From the NCBI GenBank assembly GCA_002900995.3, contig CM035310.1, positions 1,786,138-1,850,137 of the forward strand: 64,000 nucleotides of DNA. Direction: 5' to 3'. The stretch's first letter is position 1; each line of letters starts with the position of its first letter. The notes beneath the pieces are model-generated. The model saw only the letters and a program-made list of their open reading frames with translations, made no database searches and had not been told where the DNA came from. This document shows, in pieces, positions 35,566 to 47,654 of this stretch. Position numbers and translations under genes: made by a program. The stretch is from Ganoderma boninense. Lineage: Eukaryota > Basidiomycota > Agaricomycetes > Polyporales > Polyporaceae.

Positions 35566-38515
35566 ACTCACGAAATGGACGTTGAGGTAGATCTTTCGGA
35601 TATTGTGCTGTAGACACTGCCCTCGCCCGCTGACTTCTCTCAGGTCTCTATCTGCAATTTTCGAACGGTCTCTAGTGTTTGCAACTTTCGGACGGTCCCA
35701 GGGGAGGCGTACAGCCTGAGGGGTCGGCAACCTGTGCGTTTCCCCTAGGGTCGTCTATCGACAATTTTTTCATCCCCAAAATTCAAGGTTCCTCGACAAG
35801 GCAGCGCAGGTGAGTGTTTCCTTTCCCGAAGGAGGGACTTCGGTTCTGGCGCATACCTCTTCGTGGTCTTCGGGACGAGTACCCGCCTGCGGGCGGGGAA
35901 ACCAAAATGCGCTATATTTCTAGTTTAATTCCCTGTAGCATTTTACTGAGAATCGTAGTCGTCTCCAAACTCATTACTCCAACATTGCGGTTTCGGAGGT
36001 GAACTAGAAGCGCATCCTCATGTGTCCAGTCGGCGCAAGTACAAGCTAGCTCTGTTCCGCCTTATGGCGATGCACTGGCTACGCTACGGTCATCCCTATC
36101 GGCATGGGTAGCTGAGCCGTGTTGTCCAACCGATACCGCGCACTCGGCTTCTGTACCACCAAAAACACGCGGAGTATGTCTTGACGCACTGGCAGCATAG
36201 CCGGTTTGAACTCGTACGACTCGGAGCCTCAATGGCGTGCCTTTCGCCTACAGGGAGTGCCGTTGGAAGGTACCCGACCCATATGTGTGGCCCGGGACAA
36301 CACATGTCCGCTGGGGAACGTCAACGGTCAGAAGCTGACCACACATGGACACGGCAGAAATGTTGGATATCGCCTTGGCTAGGACGTCGAATGCCAGGAT
36401 CCATCGCAACCTTAGCAGATGTTGTACGCGGACTACGACTTATCAAGCGTATCGTTTCCCGATATTGCTCAAGTTGGAGTGATGTACCACAAGGGTGGGG
36501 CTGATAATGCGGTTCCCCCTCACCACTCCGCGGCCCCTTGTAAGCTTTGCGCGCGTTGCTAAACACCGGCGAAGCGTGTGCACCGGACTTCGTGCCGCGC
36601 ATGCCTTTCCGGTCCTCGGGCCTCAGAGGCCCGCTCTACGCAATCATGTTGTCTTCCTTGCAACACGTATGCGTGTCGTAGAGCAGGGAATAAGGGGGGC
36701 CCCGGTGGGGGTTCTGCAAACGAAATTGTCGGAGCGAAGGAAGGTCTTCCATCATCGTGGAATGCGTGGAGATCGCGTTGTCATATGCGCTTGGGACCTG
36801 CGAAGCGTGTACGGGGTCTAGGTTGTTGCGACGCCTGTGGTCTCATGGTTCGGGCACAAGACAGTGACGAGCTTCGAGCTCTTGGGCATCATGGGGCAGA
36901 CCGTGGATCTTACCGTGGCCTGGCGGATTATGCTAGCGACTGATCACGCAAACGTCCCCTCGAGCCTTCTGCGGGATGAGGTAAAGATGAAGGTGTACAG
37001 CGTGGCATGCGAGGAGCTAGCTCGTCTAGGAGGAGGTCCGAGGGGGGCTTGAGCTTCCTCGACAGTGCGCGTCAACGTTGAACCGCCTCCGATATGACCG
37101 AGGCGGAGATTGAATATTGAACGCTGGCTTCATCGCGCCGGGGCACGCACTGCACTCTGCACTCTGCACTGCACACTTACTCGCGCGCTCTCCATCGAAC
37201 CACCGCCTTCTGCCACGTCCGTGACGAGCTTCCTCATGGCCTAGTACTTCCGCGCAGAATCTCAAGAAAGACAGCCTTGCACCGCTCGACCACGGTGCGC
37301 TTAGAAACACTGTGAGTTCTCGCACCGGCTGTGGCCTAGCCTGAGATTCTCTACCACTGTGTGGTGGTACGCGATAGAAAGAGCGAGCAGCATTATGCCG
37401 CTGTACACGTCCGCGGTATATAGTATAACGTCGGGTGCACAGCCGATCGACCTCGATCCGTCGACGGTGTTCGCACCAAGGACGCTTTCATGCAATCGGA
37501 AAGATCGGGTGCACTCGACGCTTGGCCTGGGTGGATTCAGAGCGCTGGCGAAGTAAGCACCTGAATACACGTCTGAGCTTCTGTGCTTATGCATATCTAT
37601 ATCTTGGCCCAGGCTAGGGAGCAAAACCTCTCAGCATCGATCATGGTGCGCGCCCAGAACATCCACATACATCCCGCACGGATCTGGTCTTCGCGATTCT
37701 GGCCTTGAGGCGGTAAATTTTTTTCGAAGTCATCCTCAGGAGTTGAGATCCCACACGCCCACATAAGTGGGTATTTTTTTGTCCTGTGGTGCGAGCATCG
37801 CGTGAGGTCGGATGTAATGATTCAGAGGCGCAGAAACGCCCCGGGCAACAGCTTGTACTCTCTAACATTTGGTTGGAGGGTTGCTCAGAACGTTCAACGA
37901 TAGTCAGACACTAAGACACAGTGAAAAACACGATTTGGCACGTGTCATCCCTTTGTGAATCTGATGTAACAAGTTATTGATCCGATTAATCATTAGACAA
38001 TAGCACTCAACAAGAGGTCTTGAAGACCCTCCGAAGACCCTCCTTCAACGGCTGTTCGTTAACAATCAATTTAACGACAGCACCTTACCATCGGAGAGTC
38101 CGCCCGAAGAACACTACGGCACGATACTCCCGGGCTGAGACCCTGCAGGTATTTGATCGTCAAATTCCGGCAGGCTCAGTGAGGAGATGCCTACACCGCC
38201 CGGAGTGCGCTAGAGGCGCTGTTGATAACTTCATGATTTTGACCTTCGGCGATCCGAGGTCGACCCTTCCATGCGCGCGGCGTAAGCAGGGTAGAAAGAT
38301 GGCTACGATCTACTGATATAGAAGAACGCTTTGGAGCTTCGCTGTTGACTTTCGGCGCGACGTAGCCTTGTGGATACATGCAGAATACCGATCACGTTCC
38401 TTCCTTGTAGACTTAAAGTGCCAGAATGGCGTAGAGTTGGCCGCCGTGCCCGCCCCCCGTTACCTCTACAACCCCTATCGTTTTTTATCAGCACTCTGAG
38501 ATTCCGTTCATACAG
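35566..38515. other. 3-kb stretch without a supported gene
   Basis: The longest empty interval of the window. It holds an imperfect direct repeat (tgcaattttcgaacggtct at about 35648 and tgcaactttcggacggtcc at about 35678), a short GCACTCT-type repeat at about 37143-37172, and a repeated gaagaccctcc near 38020-38042. No open frame has a domain or splice chain. It could be old transposon debris, but I see no terminal repeats or transposase motifs. Confidence 0.45.
37143..37172. repeat. Short GCACTCT-type tandem repeat
   Basis: gcactgcactctgcactctg followed by gcactgcac is a small low-complexity repeat inside the gene-free stretch. It has no obvious function. Confidence 0.5.
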
Positions 38516-39999
38516 ATGAGCTCGTCACCGCAATCAGGAATACCGCCATTCAGCAAGGTCTATCTGATAAGCACCTGGGTTGAGACGGTCCTCTGGGGTA
38601 CGTCGTTAACCAAGCACCATGGGTTCAGTCCTGTCTAACCCCTTTTTTCGCTTAGGTTTCAAGTGCGGTGAATTTTTCCTGTTACGGGGCTGTCAACTCA
38701 AATTTTACAGCACCCTTGTGTTCTTCATTGTGTGCTATCTTATTCTCTGGAAGGAGCGAAGTAGCCGGAGCAAGTTGTGAGTCCTTGAAAAGCCTGGGCC
38801 AATCATTTACTCTAATCACGATTATAGCATTTTGTTCACAACTTCTTCCCTCTTGTATGTGTGTGCGACGCTCAATGTTATCGCGTCGTTACGACAAGAA
38901 CTCGAAGCTTTCGTTTACGTCCCCGCCGATGCGTCGTCGGAATATGCATCTCTCTATTACACAGACCAATCTAACCCTTTGGCTGTAATAAAGAACACGA
39001 CGTACTCCATCGCGGTACGTTTTGAAGGACACAACTTAACTCGTACGGAAACTGACAGTCATCTCAGATAACGATTCAAGACAGCGTCCTAGCAAGTATT
39101 TCATTGATGCCTCGTTCCGAACCAGACAAACTTACCTGAAAACGTAGACTTGGAGAATGTATGTTGTCTGGGGGTACGATTGGAAGATCATTGCGGTCCC
39201 GGTAAGTCGTAGCAGAGAGTACCGTCCGTATTTGTGCACTGAAAGGGGTGCCTAGGCCATCCTTGAAGTTACGCGTTTCGGTATGTAGATCTCATAAATT
39301 TCTATCTCTGCAAAGCTGATTGACTAATGACCGTTCAAGGTGCTGCTCTCGCTGGCGTCATCATTTTTGCTCAGCCAGGTGCTGGTGCAGACTCAGCCGT
39401 CCTCAAGACGTTGAGCACAGTCAACTGGGTCGTCGAGCTGGTGATAAACGTCTCAGTCACCACCGCCATCGCCTCACGTCTGTGGTCCACCGGCTCTCGG
39501 GTATCGAGAGCGATGTCTGAGCCATTCACTACCAATAAGTACATCCGCCACATCTTCGTGCTCGTAGAGTCCGGAGCGCTGCTGGTCGGGACGACAATCT
39601 CCCTTCTCATCCTGTACAATAGACATGCCCCCGCTGCATTGTCTGTGATGGACATCGCGACACAGATCGCAGTACGCCCCCCTCTACTCCTCTTCTATGA
39701 TATACCTCCGTGCTGATGCATATACTCGCAACTAGCCTCTTGTCGCATATCTGGTGATCGTGCGTGTCGCCTTTGGCCTCACTCACGGTCTACCCGGATT
39801 AAGTCAAGACAAGCATGGGAGCCCCTATAGCATCCCAACCTCTGGGGGCGCCATGGTTTTCCGGATGGACCAGCTTGACTCACGCAGGCGTGTTCGGGCT
39901 CCGACGCACGACATCATTCACGTCTCTCACGAAGTCGTGACCGATGAGGAGCACAGTTACTCCACAGACTATCACAAGGCAGACCATACGACCGTGTAG
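38516..39999 (+). CDS. Orphan multi-TM membrane protein, copy B
   Basis: Starts at ATG 38516 (MSSSPQSGIPPFSKVYLI, then WVETVLWG) and ends at TAG 39997-39999. Blocks shared with copies A and C: SSLLYVCATLNVIASLRQ and ELEAFVYVP, YASLYYTDQSN, MYVVWGYDWKIIAVP, FVLVESGALLVGTTISLLIL, MDIATQIA, and VIVRVAFGLTHGLPGL (the last shared with copy C). About seven membrane spans are expected, and the hydrophilic C-terminal tail of about 80 residues is His/Asp-rich. Exon joins are simple GT-AG and the frame holds. It is the most diverged of the three copies (LYNRHAPAALSV where A and C have LYKTGNPAALMC) and lies on the opposite strand. Function unknown. Confidence 0.8.
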
Positions 40000-41403
40000 C
40001 CAAGAATATCGTGACCATGTGTGCCAGGGAAATTGGTTCAGAAGGGAGAGGCTTGATGAATGTTTAGCATTAGGCTAGTTTTGTACGTTGACATCCAACG
40101 CGATTCCGAAAGGTCCTACTTATGTCACTCTATCATTGTTATCCCACTGATTGATAATGTTCGACGCCATCTAGTGAGAGGCTTGTCTTGCACAAATCCT
40201 ATTTTCTGTTCATCGCGGGTATCTCGGGCGCGCGAACGGTCTAGAGCATGCTACGAGGCCTAGGGGGTTCGATGTTTTCAAATCAGGCTGCGGTGTCCAC
40301 CCCAAAGGACAGCGGGGGACACTGATGTGAACGGCCGCGCACCGAGCGATTTTTGCTGGGTGTCACTGTAGCACAACCGCCCACATCTGTGACCATCCAC
40401 CGTGTCCCATTCTGCTCTGGAAACGGTCTTAGAAGCAGTAATGGTCGATTTTTATAAGGCCCACTTCATTCAGCGCCACAATGTCCGCTTCTTCCGGCTG
40501 ATACGTGGGCTGGATCCTCTTTCCAACGCCCATAGTGAATTCGAAAGTTCTCCACTTCATGGAGCTCCAGATTGAGCGTTTTCCGTTGCTATTCAAAGTG
40601 TTTGTCTGTCGGACTGACAGGCATACCAAACTTTGGGCGGGTATGGGATTCCCGGCTGACACAGAGCCCGCCTTCGACCTTCGATCCGAGTAGGTGTTCG
40701 CGCATTGCCAGCGACACTCAACGTGGGGCGACGCATTCCAGTATGCTCGATTACTGACTAGTTATCCATATGCATGCAGATGGCCATCACGGTGACACCT
40801 CCCCTTCTCTCCTCCCCACTACCTCTCTCCACGCCTGAAACCCTTGTTCACGTGTTCTCGTGTTTGTATCTTGTGTTTGTGCCGATCCCACGGAATTCTG
40901 CGTTGCGGGTGTCCACCTGCTCTAGGGACGGGGGAGTTCTGACGTGCGGCGGGGCAACCGCTGTGCGTACTCCTGACCGCAGGAAGAGGCGGGACCCAGG
41001 GGCGCAATCGCACCCAATCGGCAGCAGGTTTGTAGCCCGCTCCCTTGCCTTCAATGGCCGGGAGGGGGTGGACATCCGCAACGCACAATCCTGATGCCCT
41101 GCCCCTCTCGCTACTCTACAACCTACCTACCTCCTGTTGCCCCCATCCTCCCTGCGCCACAGCGTACCCCATCCCGGCGTCCTCACTACTCCCCCCTAGC
41201 CATCCCCCTAGCCTTGCAGGGACCCTCGGGTCCCAGGTGTTGCCGACCTCTATTATTTTAACGTAGCTACGACATGTATTCAAGGCCTATCATGAGGCTC
41301 GGCCTCGCAGGGCAATAAACGGGATCGAGAAAGAAAGAAAGAACGTGGGACGGCGGTCGTGGGATACATATAAGGACTACGTAACATGAGTGGACAACTG
41401 TGA
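40000..41403. other. Intergenic between membrane copy B and AT1
   Basis: About 1.4 kb between convergent 3' ends. A plus-strand frame from 40774 includes PLSTPETLVHVFSCL, which vaguely recalls an F-box start, but it is not continued by repeats. No gene is called. Confidence 0.45.
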
Positions 41404-43303
41404 TCAGTTAGATTCGGAGACGAGTAACATCTGCCGTATCAACTCGTTGAAGAACCTCCGGAGGATTGGCTCGGTCCAGTTGTCAGCAGCCTGTATCAAC
41501 TCGTGAGTAACAGCGCGACGCCGCGACTGGCAGTACTCGGACCCATCATACCTGCAATTGTAGGGTAAGCCTCGAGTGCATGGTCCACATATGCATGAAT
41601 CTAACGACAAGATAAACAAATTAGCAACTCAGGACCCAAACTCGAGCATGGACACCACATACAGCATTGGCCAGATAAAACGATGCCCAATGTGCATCGC
41701 ATCGACCCTAAACAAAGGCGGTCCGCTAGAAGTTCCCCCTTGTGGCCACACAGTTGGCAAGAACCTCTCTACGGCTCCAATGTTCACCGGGCTAGGGGCA
41801 TAAGGGCTTCTAAGCGGAGGGGTCTCGCGCAGAGGCGCAACTCTGGCCATCTCGGATGTAAAATGAGGCATGCACGGGTTTGCGAAGTACTCGTCGTACT
41901 GTGTCTTCGACTGCGCCATTGCCCCAATGAGACGCGCATTTCCAGGGGTCAGAGATGCCAGCGGCTGCCACGCAATGTCGATTGGGACGGTCGCAAGGCA
42001 GGAGATGAAGTGACGGCGGGAGTCTACTGAAGGATGGAGACGTTCGGAGAGGGAGATGCTGATTGAAATGTGAACGTGAGTGGTATGCGGCAACAAGCCT
42101 CAGTAGAAACTTACGTGCTGAGGTCGTATGGGATGTGAGCCTGGTGTGCAGCGTCCTCTGGGACAGGATTGAGCTCGAACGTGGCAAGCGCGATGGCAGC
42201 GTCCATAAGATGAGTGAACGTGTAGCCCAGACACTTGAGACTCTCTGCCATCCTTGCAGTCTCCTCCATCGTGAAGGTCATCATATATCGATGCAGCTTG
42301 CCTGGGGTGGTGACGTTCGACGTGCCAGGATCCAGAGTGTGGGGTGGCTGCATACATGCATTAGCAGAGGGCACGCTGGCAGAAGCGAGCTACATTGACG
42401 AGAATTCTCACCACCTCATTCGCAAAATGTGCTCCGACTTTCATGAGGAGTGCCCCCCCGTGAGTTTTCCAGTCTTCACGAGGACCTCCTGTTGCATTGA
42501 TAGGCCCAGGCGGCAAGTTCTTGAACTCCTTGCCCCACTGAAGGTCAGTGACATTCCCGATGGCGGGGTCGGACATCCATTCCAATAGCAACGAGAACGC
42601 TTTCAGCGATGCCCTCGCATCCATGATAGCATGCATGCCATGGAAGAATATCGCAAACTGAGTGCAGGTAATATCCGGTCGTGTGAGGTAGATTTTAATA
42701 GGCTGAATGAAACCATCTGCAAGTTTATAATCGAGGTTGGTCTCGATCTTGGAGGCAATGAAGGCATGAGGGTTTGTGGGCTCTGGGACGGAAACGACTG
42801 TCTGATTGACCCACGCGCGAGCCTCATGGATGCTCTGGAGAGGGGTGTATAACCACGATCTGAGCTGATGATCGTGCACCCCAGACCTGAGCGTGGCTCC
42901 AATGATGGGGCACGCATATCTAGATAGGGGAACGGCAGGCATCAACCCATCGTCCAGTGCTATCCAATAACACAGTCTCGCACCTGAGTCGTAAGACGGA
43001 CTCCTTGAGTCGTACCTCTACTTCTTGCGGGTCAAATGATGTGGTGAACGTGACGCCGATGCAAACTTGGGTCATCCTGTCATATCCAGAGTTGTAAGCA
43101 ACCTATGCGAGCCTGATATCACTCGATGGACGAACCCGTCCTGGAGGCAGGCCATTTGATCTGTCGTAGATTCCGTCCCTAGCAGCGGACTATGCAGGCT
43201 CTTGAGTAACGGACGAAGGTCAAACCAAGTTCAAAAAAAGCATTTACCGAGTGTATGTTGTAGTGCCCGCTACAGGCTCCCAGTCTGGCTCCGGGGAAGA
43301 CAT
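41404..43303 (-). CDS. HxxxD acyltransferase AT1 (condensation-domain / trichothecene O-acetyltransferase-like fold)
   Basis: CoA-dependent acyltransferase superfamily; the family transfers an acyl group to an alcohol or amine. ATG 43303 (MSSPEPDWEPVAG) opens exon 43248-43303; further exons give LLGTESTTDQM, MTQVCIGVTFTTSFDPQEVE, CPIIGATLRSGVHDHQLRSW, the catalytic-type motif HGMHAIMDA at about residues 165-173 (general-base His and structural Asp), DLQWGKEFKNLPPGPINATG, LMDAAIALATFELNPV and a C-terminal half ending MLLVSESN at 41404. No frame break was found. AT2 at 62374 is a paralogue with the same first-exon plan. It lies between membrane copy B and the UTP10 fragment, about 3 kb from STS2. 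Substrate unknown; acylation of a terpenoid alcohol is inference. Confidence 0.78.
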
Positions 43304-43822
43304 GTCCACTTCAAAGTTTCCAACACGTTTGTGTCGTTGGGGAGAACTGTGAGGCGGTATTGGTGCAGTGTGGTGGGCGTAAAGTGTGCAAAGCTCAGGG
43401 CCCAGCGATCGGAGGTGACAACGGACAGCCGTGAGCTTTTGAGGGAGGTTGGGAGTGGACAAGTTGAGGCTAGCGTAGGACCGGAAGCCACAGACTCGTG
43501 TGATCACGGACATGCTTGGCCTCGAGCTTACCGACTTGTGAAGGGAGAGAGAGAAGTTGAGAAGCAAAACTAACAATTCGGGCGCAGGGCCGTGGCAAAA
43601 GCCGCAGTAGACCGGACGTCGTGCCATACATTTCCTGGACATGCAGATGCGATACGTAATGAGATTGAAACTGATCAGAACATTTTCCCTCGTACCTACG
43701 AGGACCTACTGTGACCCACTTAATATTTTGAAATAGGAAGGACCTTGAGCGGCTTGGCACAATTCCACCAGGGCATATCCACGTCGGCCGTGCCGTTAGT
43801 TTTCACGCGGTGGGCGTGGCGC
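43304..43822. other. Intergenic: AT1 promoter side
   Basis: About 520 bp upstream of AT1. Overlapping open frames on both strands show no domain. It borders the point where UTP10 similarity ends. Confidence 0.45.
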
Positions 43823-46078
43823 TCAGCAAAAAGAGGTGCGGCTCCAGAAAGTTTCACTCTCACCGCACGGCAAAATTGAGGACCCTTGTAATCTCCGCTG
43901 AATAACTGCTGAAAGTCGCACCTTAGGTTGAGAAGCGACCTGGGAGTCCTGCTCGGCCACCAACAGTCTTTCGATCATGGGCATGGGCAACTGCGCCTTG
44001 ACCTCATTCGACACGGAATCAACGCTCTTGAGAAGTGCAGTTTTTAAGTTGAGCAAAGGTCGCAGTGGAGGAGGGCGAGGAGATAACACCGAAAACGAAC
44101 ATCGTGGTCAGTTGTCCAGCTGAGAACAGCAAGTAGACACTGCATATACTCACCCAACCGTCTTCTTTGACTCTCCTTTGCTCAACCCCAGGTGGTCGCG
44201 ATGGAACACCTGCAGGTGCTCTGGGTCATGGACGAGGCTATCGCGATTGTCCGCGATCGCCTTCACGCGCCTCTGGAAGCCCGACCAGTCCAGGTACTGA
44301 AGCGCCGCTACATGCAGTGCACGAGCCAAGTCTCAAATACCCACATAAAAACAAGGGACGACGTACCGCATTCCGCTCCATATGCGCCTCGAGAAGCGCG
44401 CCAACGTGACCCAGCGCAGCGTACTCGATGTGTGCCTCCCCTTCGCCGTCTCCGCCGTCGGCAGACGCGGTGAGCCACACTCCGGCGAGTAAAGAGAGCG
44501 CTTCGTCTCCAAGATTGATGAAGAGCGTCCGGAGGAGGTGTGTGGAGAGCAGGGGCAGCGACGCGGACGAGTTGCTCAGGAGCGGAGACAAAGAGGGCGG
44601 CGACCCCCAGCTCCTGACGAAGATCAATATGGAGGCTGTGGCGGCGAAGATTGTAGGTCGGTGCAGGTTGGATAACGTACCAAGAGAATGTCGCTGACCG
44701 ATGAGCAGATAACATCCTCGCGGCGAACTACTTCGACGTGCACCTTGACCTGCTGTGCGAGTGTCGCCGCGGCAGTCCCAGTTGGTTGCAGAGGGTACTC
44801 GGCAAGCCAGTCCAGCGACACGCCTGAGGGGCGCGGGAAGTTCGGAAGCACAGAAAGCACAGAGACCTGTAGACGGTGGAGCGTGTTCTGACTGCTGGGT
44901 TTCAACGCAACGGCGGACCCGACACTGGCGTCGTCGAGGAACTGCCCGACGTCCACGATGCCCTGCATAAACTCGCCCATGCCCTCCAGTGTGGTCAGCT
45001 TCATAGCATCCAGCACGCGATGGCCCACGTTGACCCGCTGCTCTCCGCTCAAGCGAGCGAGAAGAGCACGGGTGATGAGGTAGCTCAGTGCACGTCCATG
45101 CGCGTTCTCGTCGCCCAGCTTCGCGAGCAGGACGGATCGCGTCTGTTCCCATCTGACAGCTTCGAAGCTTCGACGCATCCTCCGAGCAGCTCGATGGCCA
45201 CGCGCCCCGCAGTCTCTCCCTCTGCCGCGTCTAATAGCTCCCAAACCGCTTGCGCAGTCTTCATGCGCGGCTTCGAGTAGAGCAAGAACGGCAAGAGGAT
45301 ATCCATGAACACGCGGCGCGAACGCTCGCGGCCCTCTTCAGAGTCCTCCTCCTCCTGCTCGTCATCTGCCGACGTCCCCGATGCTGCCGGGAGGAAGTGC
45401 GACAACAGAAAGGTAAGGTGGGCGCGGATGGCTTCGCGCGAGGGCTTCGCTGACGGGTTGTGCAGCACTTCCTTGAGCGCATCGAGATAGGCCATTCCTG
45501 CAGACACCGACAGGAGCGCGTTCGCTGCAGCTTCTGGCGAGGTGGCGTATAACGCCTGCAAGACAGGCGCTGAGGCGTCATGTACACGGAGCACCAAAGT
45601 GGATGCTACGGATTGCTAATGGAACTACGGTGAGCGAGACGCGGATTGCTCTGTCGAGTAAAGAACGAACCATCTCAGTCTCGGGAATGCTGTCGTCTGC
45701 AAGGCGTGAAACGAGGTCACGGACAGCCTTGGCACGGACGTTCGCGTCCGAGTTCGAAGACCCGACCAGCAACGTCGCCGTCTCGGCGTCCGCTGTTGGT
45801 CCATCTGCGATGGGCTGCAAATACTCATGAGGCGCAATCATGGCTGAGAGAACATGGCACGCACCACAGTCAATGACAGAAGGACTTGCTCGACTGCATC
45901 GCGATGCTCCTCATTCTCCTCGGTTACAGTCTGGGACGCAGCCTGTACGGCAATTGCAAGTTCTGTGTGGCACGGCGCCAACTGCACACGTGGCGCACCC
46001 TCACTGTCAGGCTTCTGAATGCGAATCCCATCGTCGGTTTCATCCAAGGCTCTCGTTACTATGCTGGCGTCCTTTTCT
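43823..46078 (-). pseudogene. UTP10: Internal fragment of U3 snoRNP protein UTP10/HEATR1, broken
   Basis: UTP10 is a very large (about 2000-residue) HEAT-repeat protein of the 90S pre-ribosome. Family blocks appear in order on the minus strand: EENEEHRDAVEQVLLSLTVV; TLLVGSSNSDANVRAKAVRD; VHDASAPVLQALYA; IRAHLTFLLSHFLP; DILLPFLLYSKPRMKTAQAV with WELLDAAEG; ELLGGCVEA; WEQTRSVLLAKLGDENAHGR; LARLSGEQRVNVGHRVLDAM; LQYLDWSGFQRRVKAIADN; and LKSVDSVSNEVKAQLPMPMI. This corresponds to roughly residues 500-1100 of a full protein; the N-terminal quarter and the C-terminal half are absent. The frame is broken by an 8-bp tandem duplication at 45158-45173 and apparently again near 45600. It is read as a truncated duplicate; a functional full-length UTP10 should exist elsewhere. 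Confidence 0.78.
45158..45173. repeat. 8-bp tandem duplication causing a frameshift in the UTP10 fragment
   Basis: The sequence agcttcga occurs twice head to tail. Taking one unit out joins GGCVEA directly to VRWEQTRSV, as in family members; with both units the frame shifts. This looks like a slippage mutation rather than a single-base read error. Confidence 0.7.
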
Positions 46079-46406
46079 GACTGGTTGGCACGTACGTCGC
46101 AACTGCCGGCCCTGGTATCCTACATCGAATAAGGATGTACACCGCACTCACAAGCTATACTTATTTCAGCTCGTCGAGGCGAGTGCCTCCAATTGTAACG
46201 AACTTTCTACCTCTAATATTCCTTTGTCCTTCAGTCCTGGAAGAGACACATGTTCGGGATAGCAGCTGAAGCACTTTTCTGCCTCCAGTCGAACTTGTCG
46301 TCTCCCGGTCTGCGTAGGAGACTGGGCCTAGTCATGGCAGCTTTTTGGACAGTACGTACTCTATTGTCCATTGTCCTTCCCCCTTCCGTTCTTCTACCTA
46401 ACATTC
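46079..46406. other. Intergenic between STS2 and the UTP10 fragment
   Basis: About 330 bp holding the STS2 3' end. No gene seen. Confidence 0.45.
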
Positions 46407-47654
46407 TCATTTTCTCTTCGGTAAGAGCTCTACTACTCTCTCTCGCTGGATCCGCAACCCATCCCCCCCGAAGTATCTTCCGTTCTCGAAGTTCCAGCAG
46501 TCGTTTGCACGAGGCCAATTCATGATGTGGTCGATGTAGACGAGCAGGTCCATATCAACCTGACGAGAAAATGAGAGGGCCAGGGCCTTTGGCCATGTTG
46601 CCAAGGCATGCCTGACTCGTTCCTCGTGCCGTGCTGCGACCCATTCCAACGCCTCTTCGAGGTTTTGATTGTTCTCGTGCATGGCTATCGTAATGATGTT
46701 GTGGAGGTCGTCCCCAGACGCTTGCTCTTTGTTATATGAGGCGAGATCCTATTTCCTCGTTGCGTTTACTTCCCCTCTGATGAAAGTATGGAGCGGCTGC
46801 TTACATTATCATAGATGATTATGTCGGTGATATCTGCTCGTAGCTCCCGAAGAAGTAGATTGTCGTACACCTTCTGAGGGAGAGAGAGCCCTAGCTCTGC
46901 CATTGCGTAGCAAGGTTCCGCCCCTATCGTGATCCTTCGAAGTGCCATGTGTTCCTCGACCGTCCTAATGCGTCCTTCGTCACGGTCTCTAGCCTGCTCC
47001 ACTACAGATGCTGTGAAAAGGCTCCAGGTCCACTCAAACCGCTCACGGCACGCCGGCGTGGCATGCTGTATAGCGCGTCTCCAGAACCTGAAGTTATGAT
47101 GGGTAAGCAGGTTGCGATCATCATTTAGGGCCAGGTCATCTCACTTACTGCCTTGTTGCTTCACCGATTGGCGACTCGCCGTCTGGTCGGGGCTTGGTGG
47201 GGTTTAGGAGCGCGTCCATGCTCATGTCTGCGAGCTCTCGAGCGGCGGCCTCATCTAGGGTGTCCGTGTGCTCATCGAACACGAAAAAGAGGTTCATGAG
47301 ATCGCAGGCGGTCCTATATTGTTCTTCGATCCACCGACCGTAAGCAGTATTCCAGGATAGCAATGGAATCGTTGTGCTCACCTCTGTTTTGTGTAGGATA
47401 GGAGAGGGCGGCGAGCAAGCCTGGGTGACGAGAGCATCAACTTTGAGAAGGCGTGTATTACGCCAAGGTCATGGCATGGCTGTGGACCCACCAAAGTTGC
47501 ATTTGTCAAATGCCTTCTGGGCAGTAGGGCAAAACGCTTGGAAGCTTCTGAGCCACTCAGCAGACTCCTCCGATACATCGCCGTAGAAGGGGCTCATCCG
47601 GCGGGGCAGCGGCCAACCTGCCATGGTCTCTGGAAGTCGAAAGTGGTTGGCCAT
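46407..47654 (-). CDS. Sesquiterpene synthase STS2
   Basis: Class I terpene cyclase acting on farnesyl diphosphate. Five exons (47492-47654, 47382-47420, 47149-47323, 46805-47087, 46407-46748) give 333 residues. The first four exon lengths (163, 39, 175, 283 nt) equal those of STS1 and all introns fall at the same places. The start MANHFRLPETMAGWPLPRR aligns with that of STS1. The metal-binding motif is DEHTD (LMNLFFVFDEHTDTLDE). The NSE triad NDLASYNKE is built across the last junction, and the RY pair is in FENGRYFGGDG. No defect is visible. The protein is clearly paralogous to STS1 but differs in many residues, so a different product is possible. A P450 lies 1.4 kb upstream on the same strand, which suggests a shared pathway (inference). 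Confidence 0.92.

Noticed and set aside
40774..41094. F-box-like start (PLSTPETLVHVFSCL) on the plus strand
   Set aside because: The rest of the frame has no Trp/Cys F-box pattern or repeats, and the frame stops after 106 codons.
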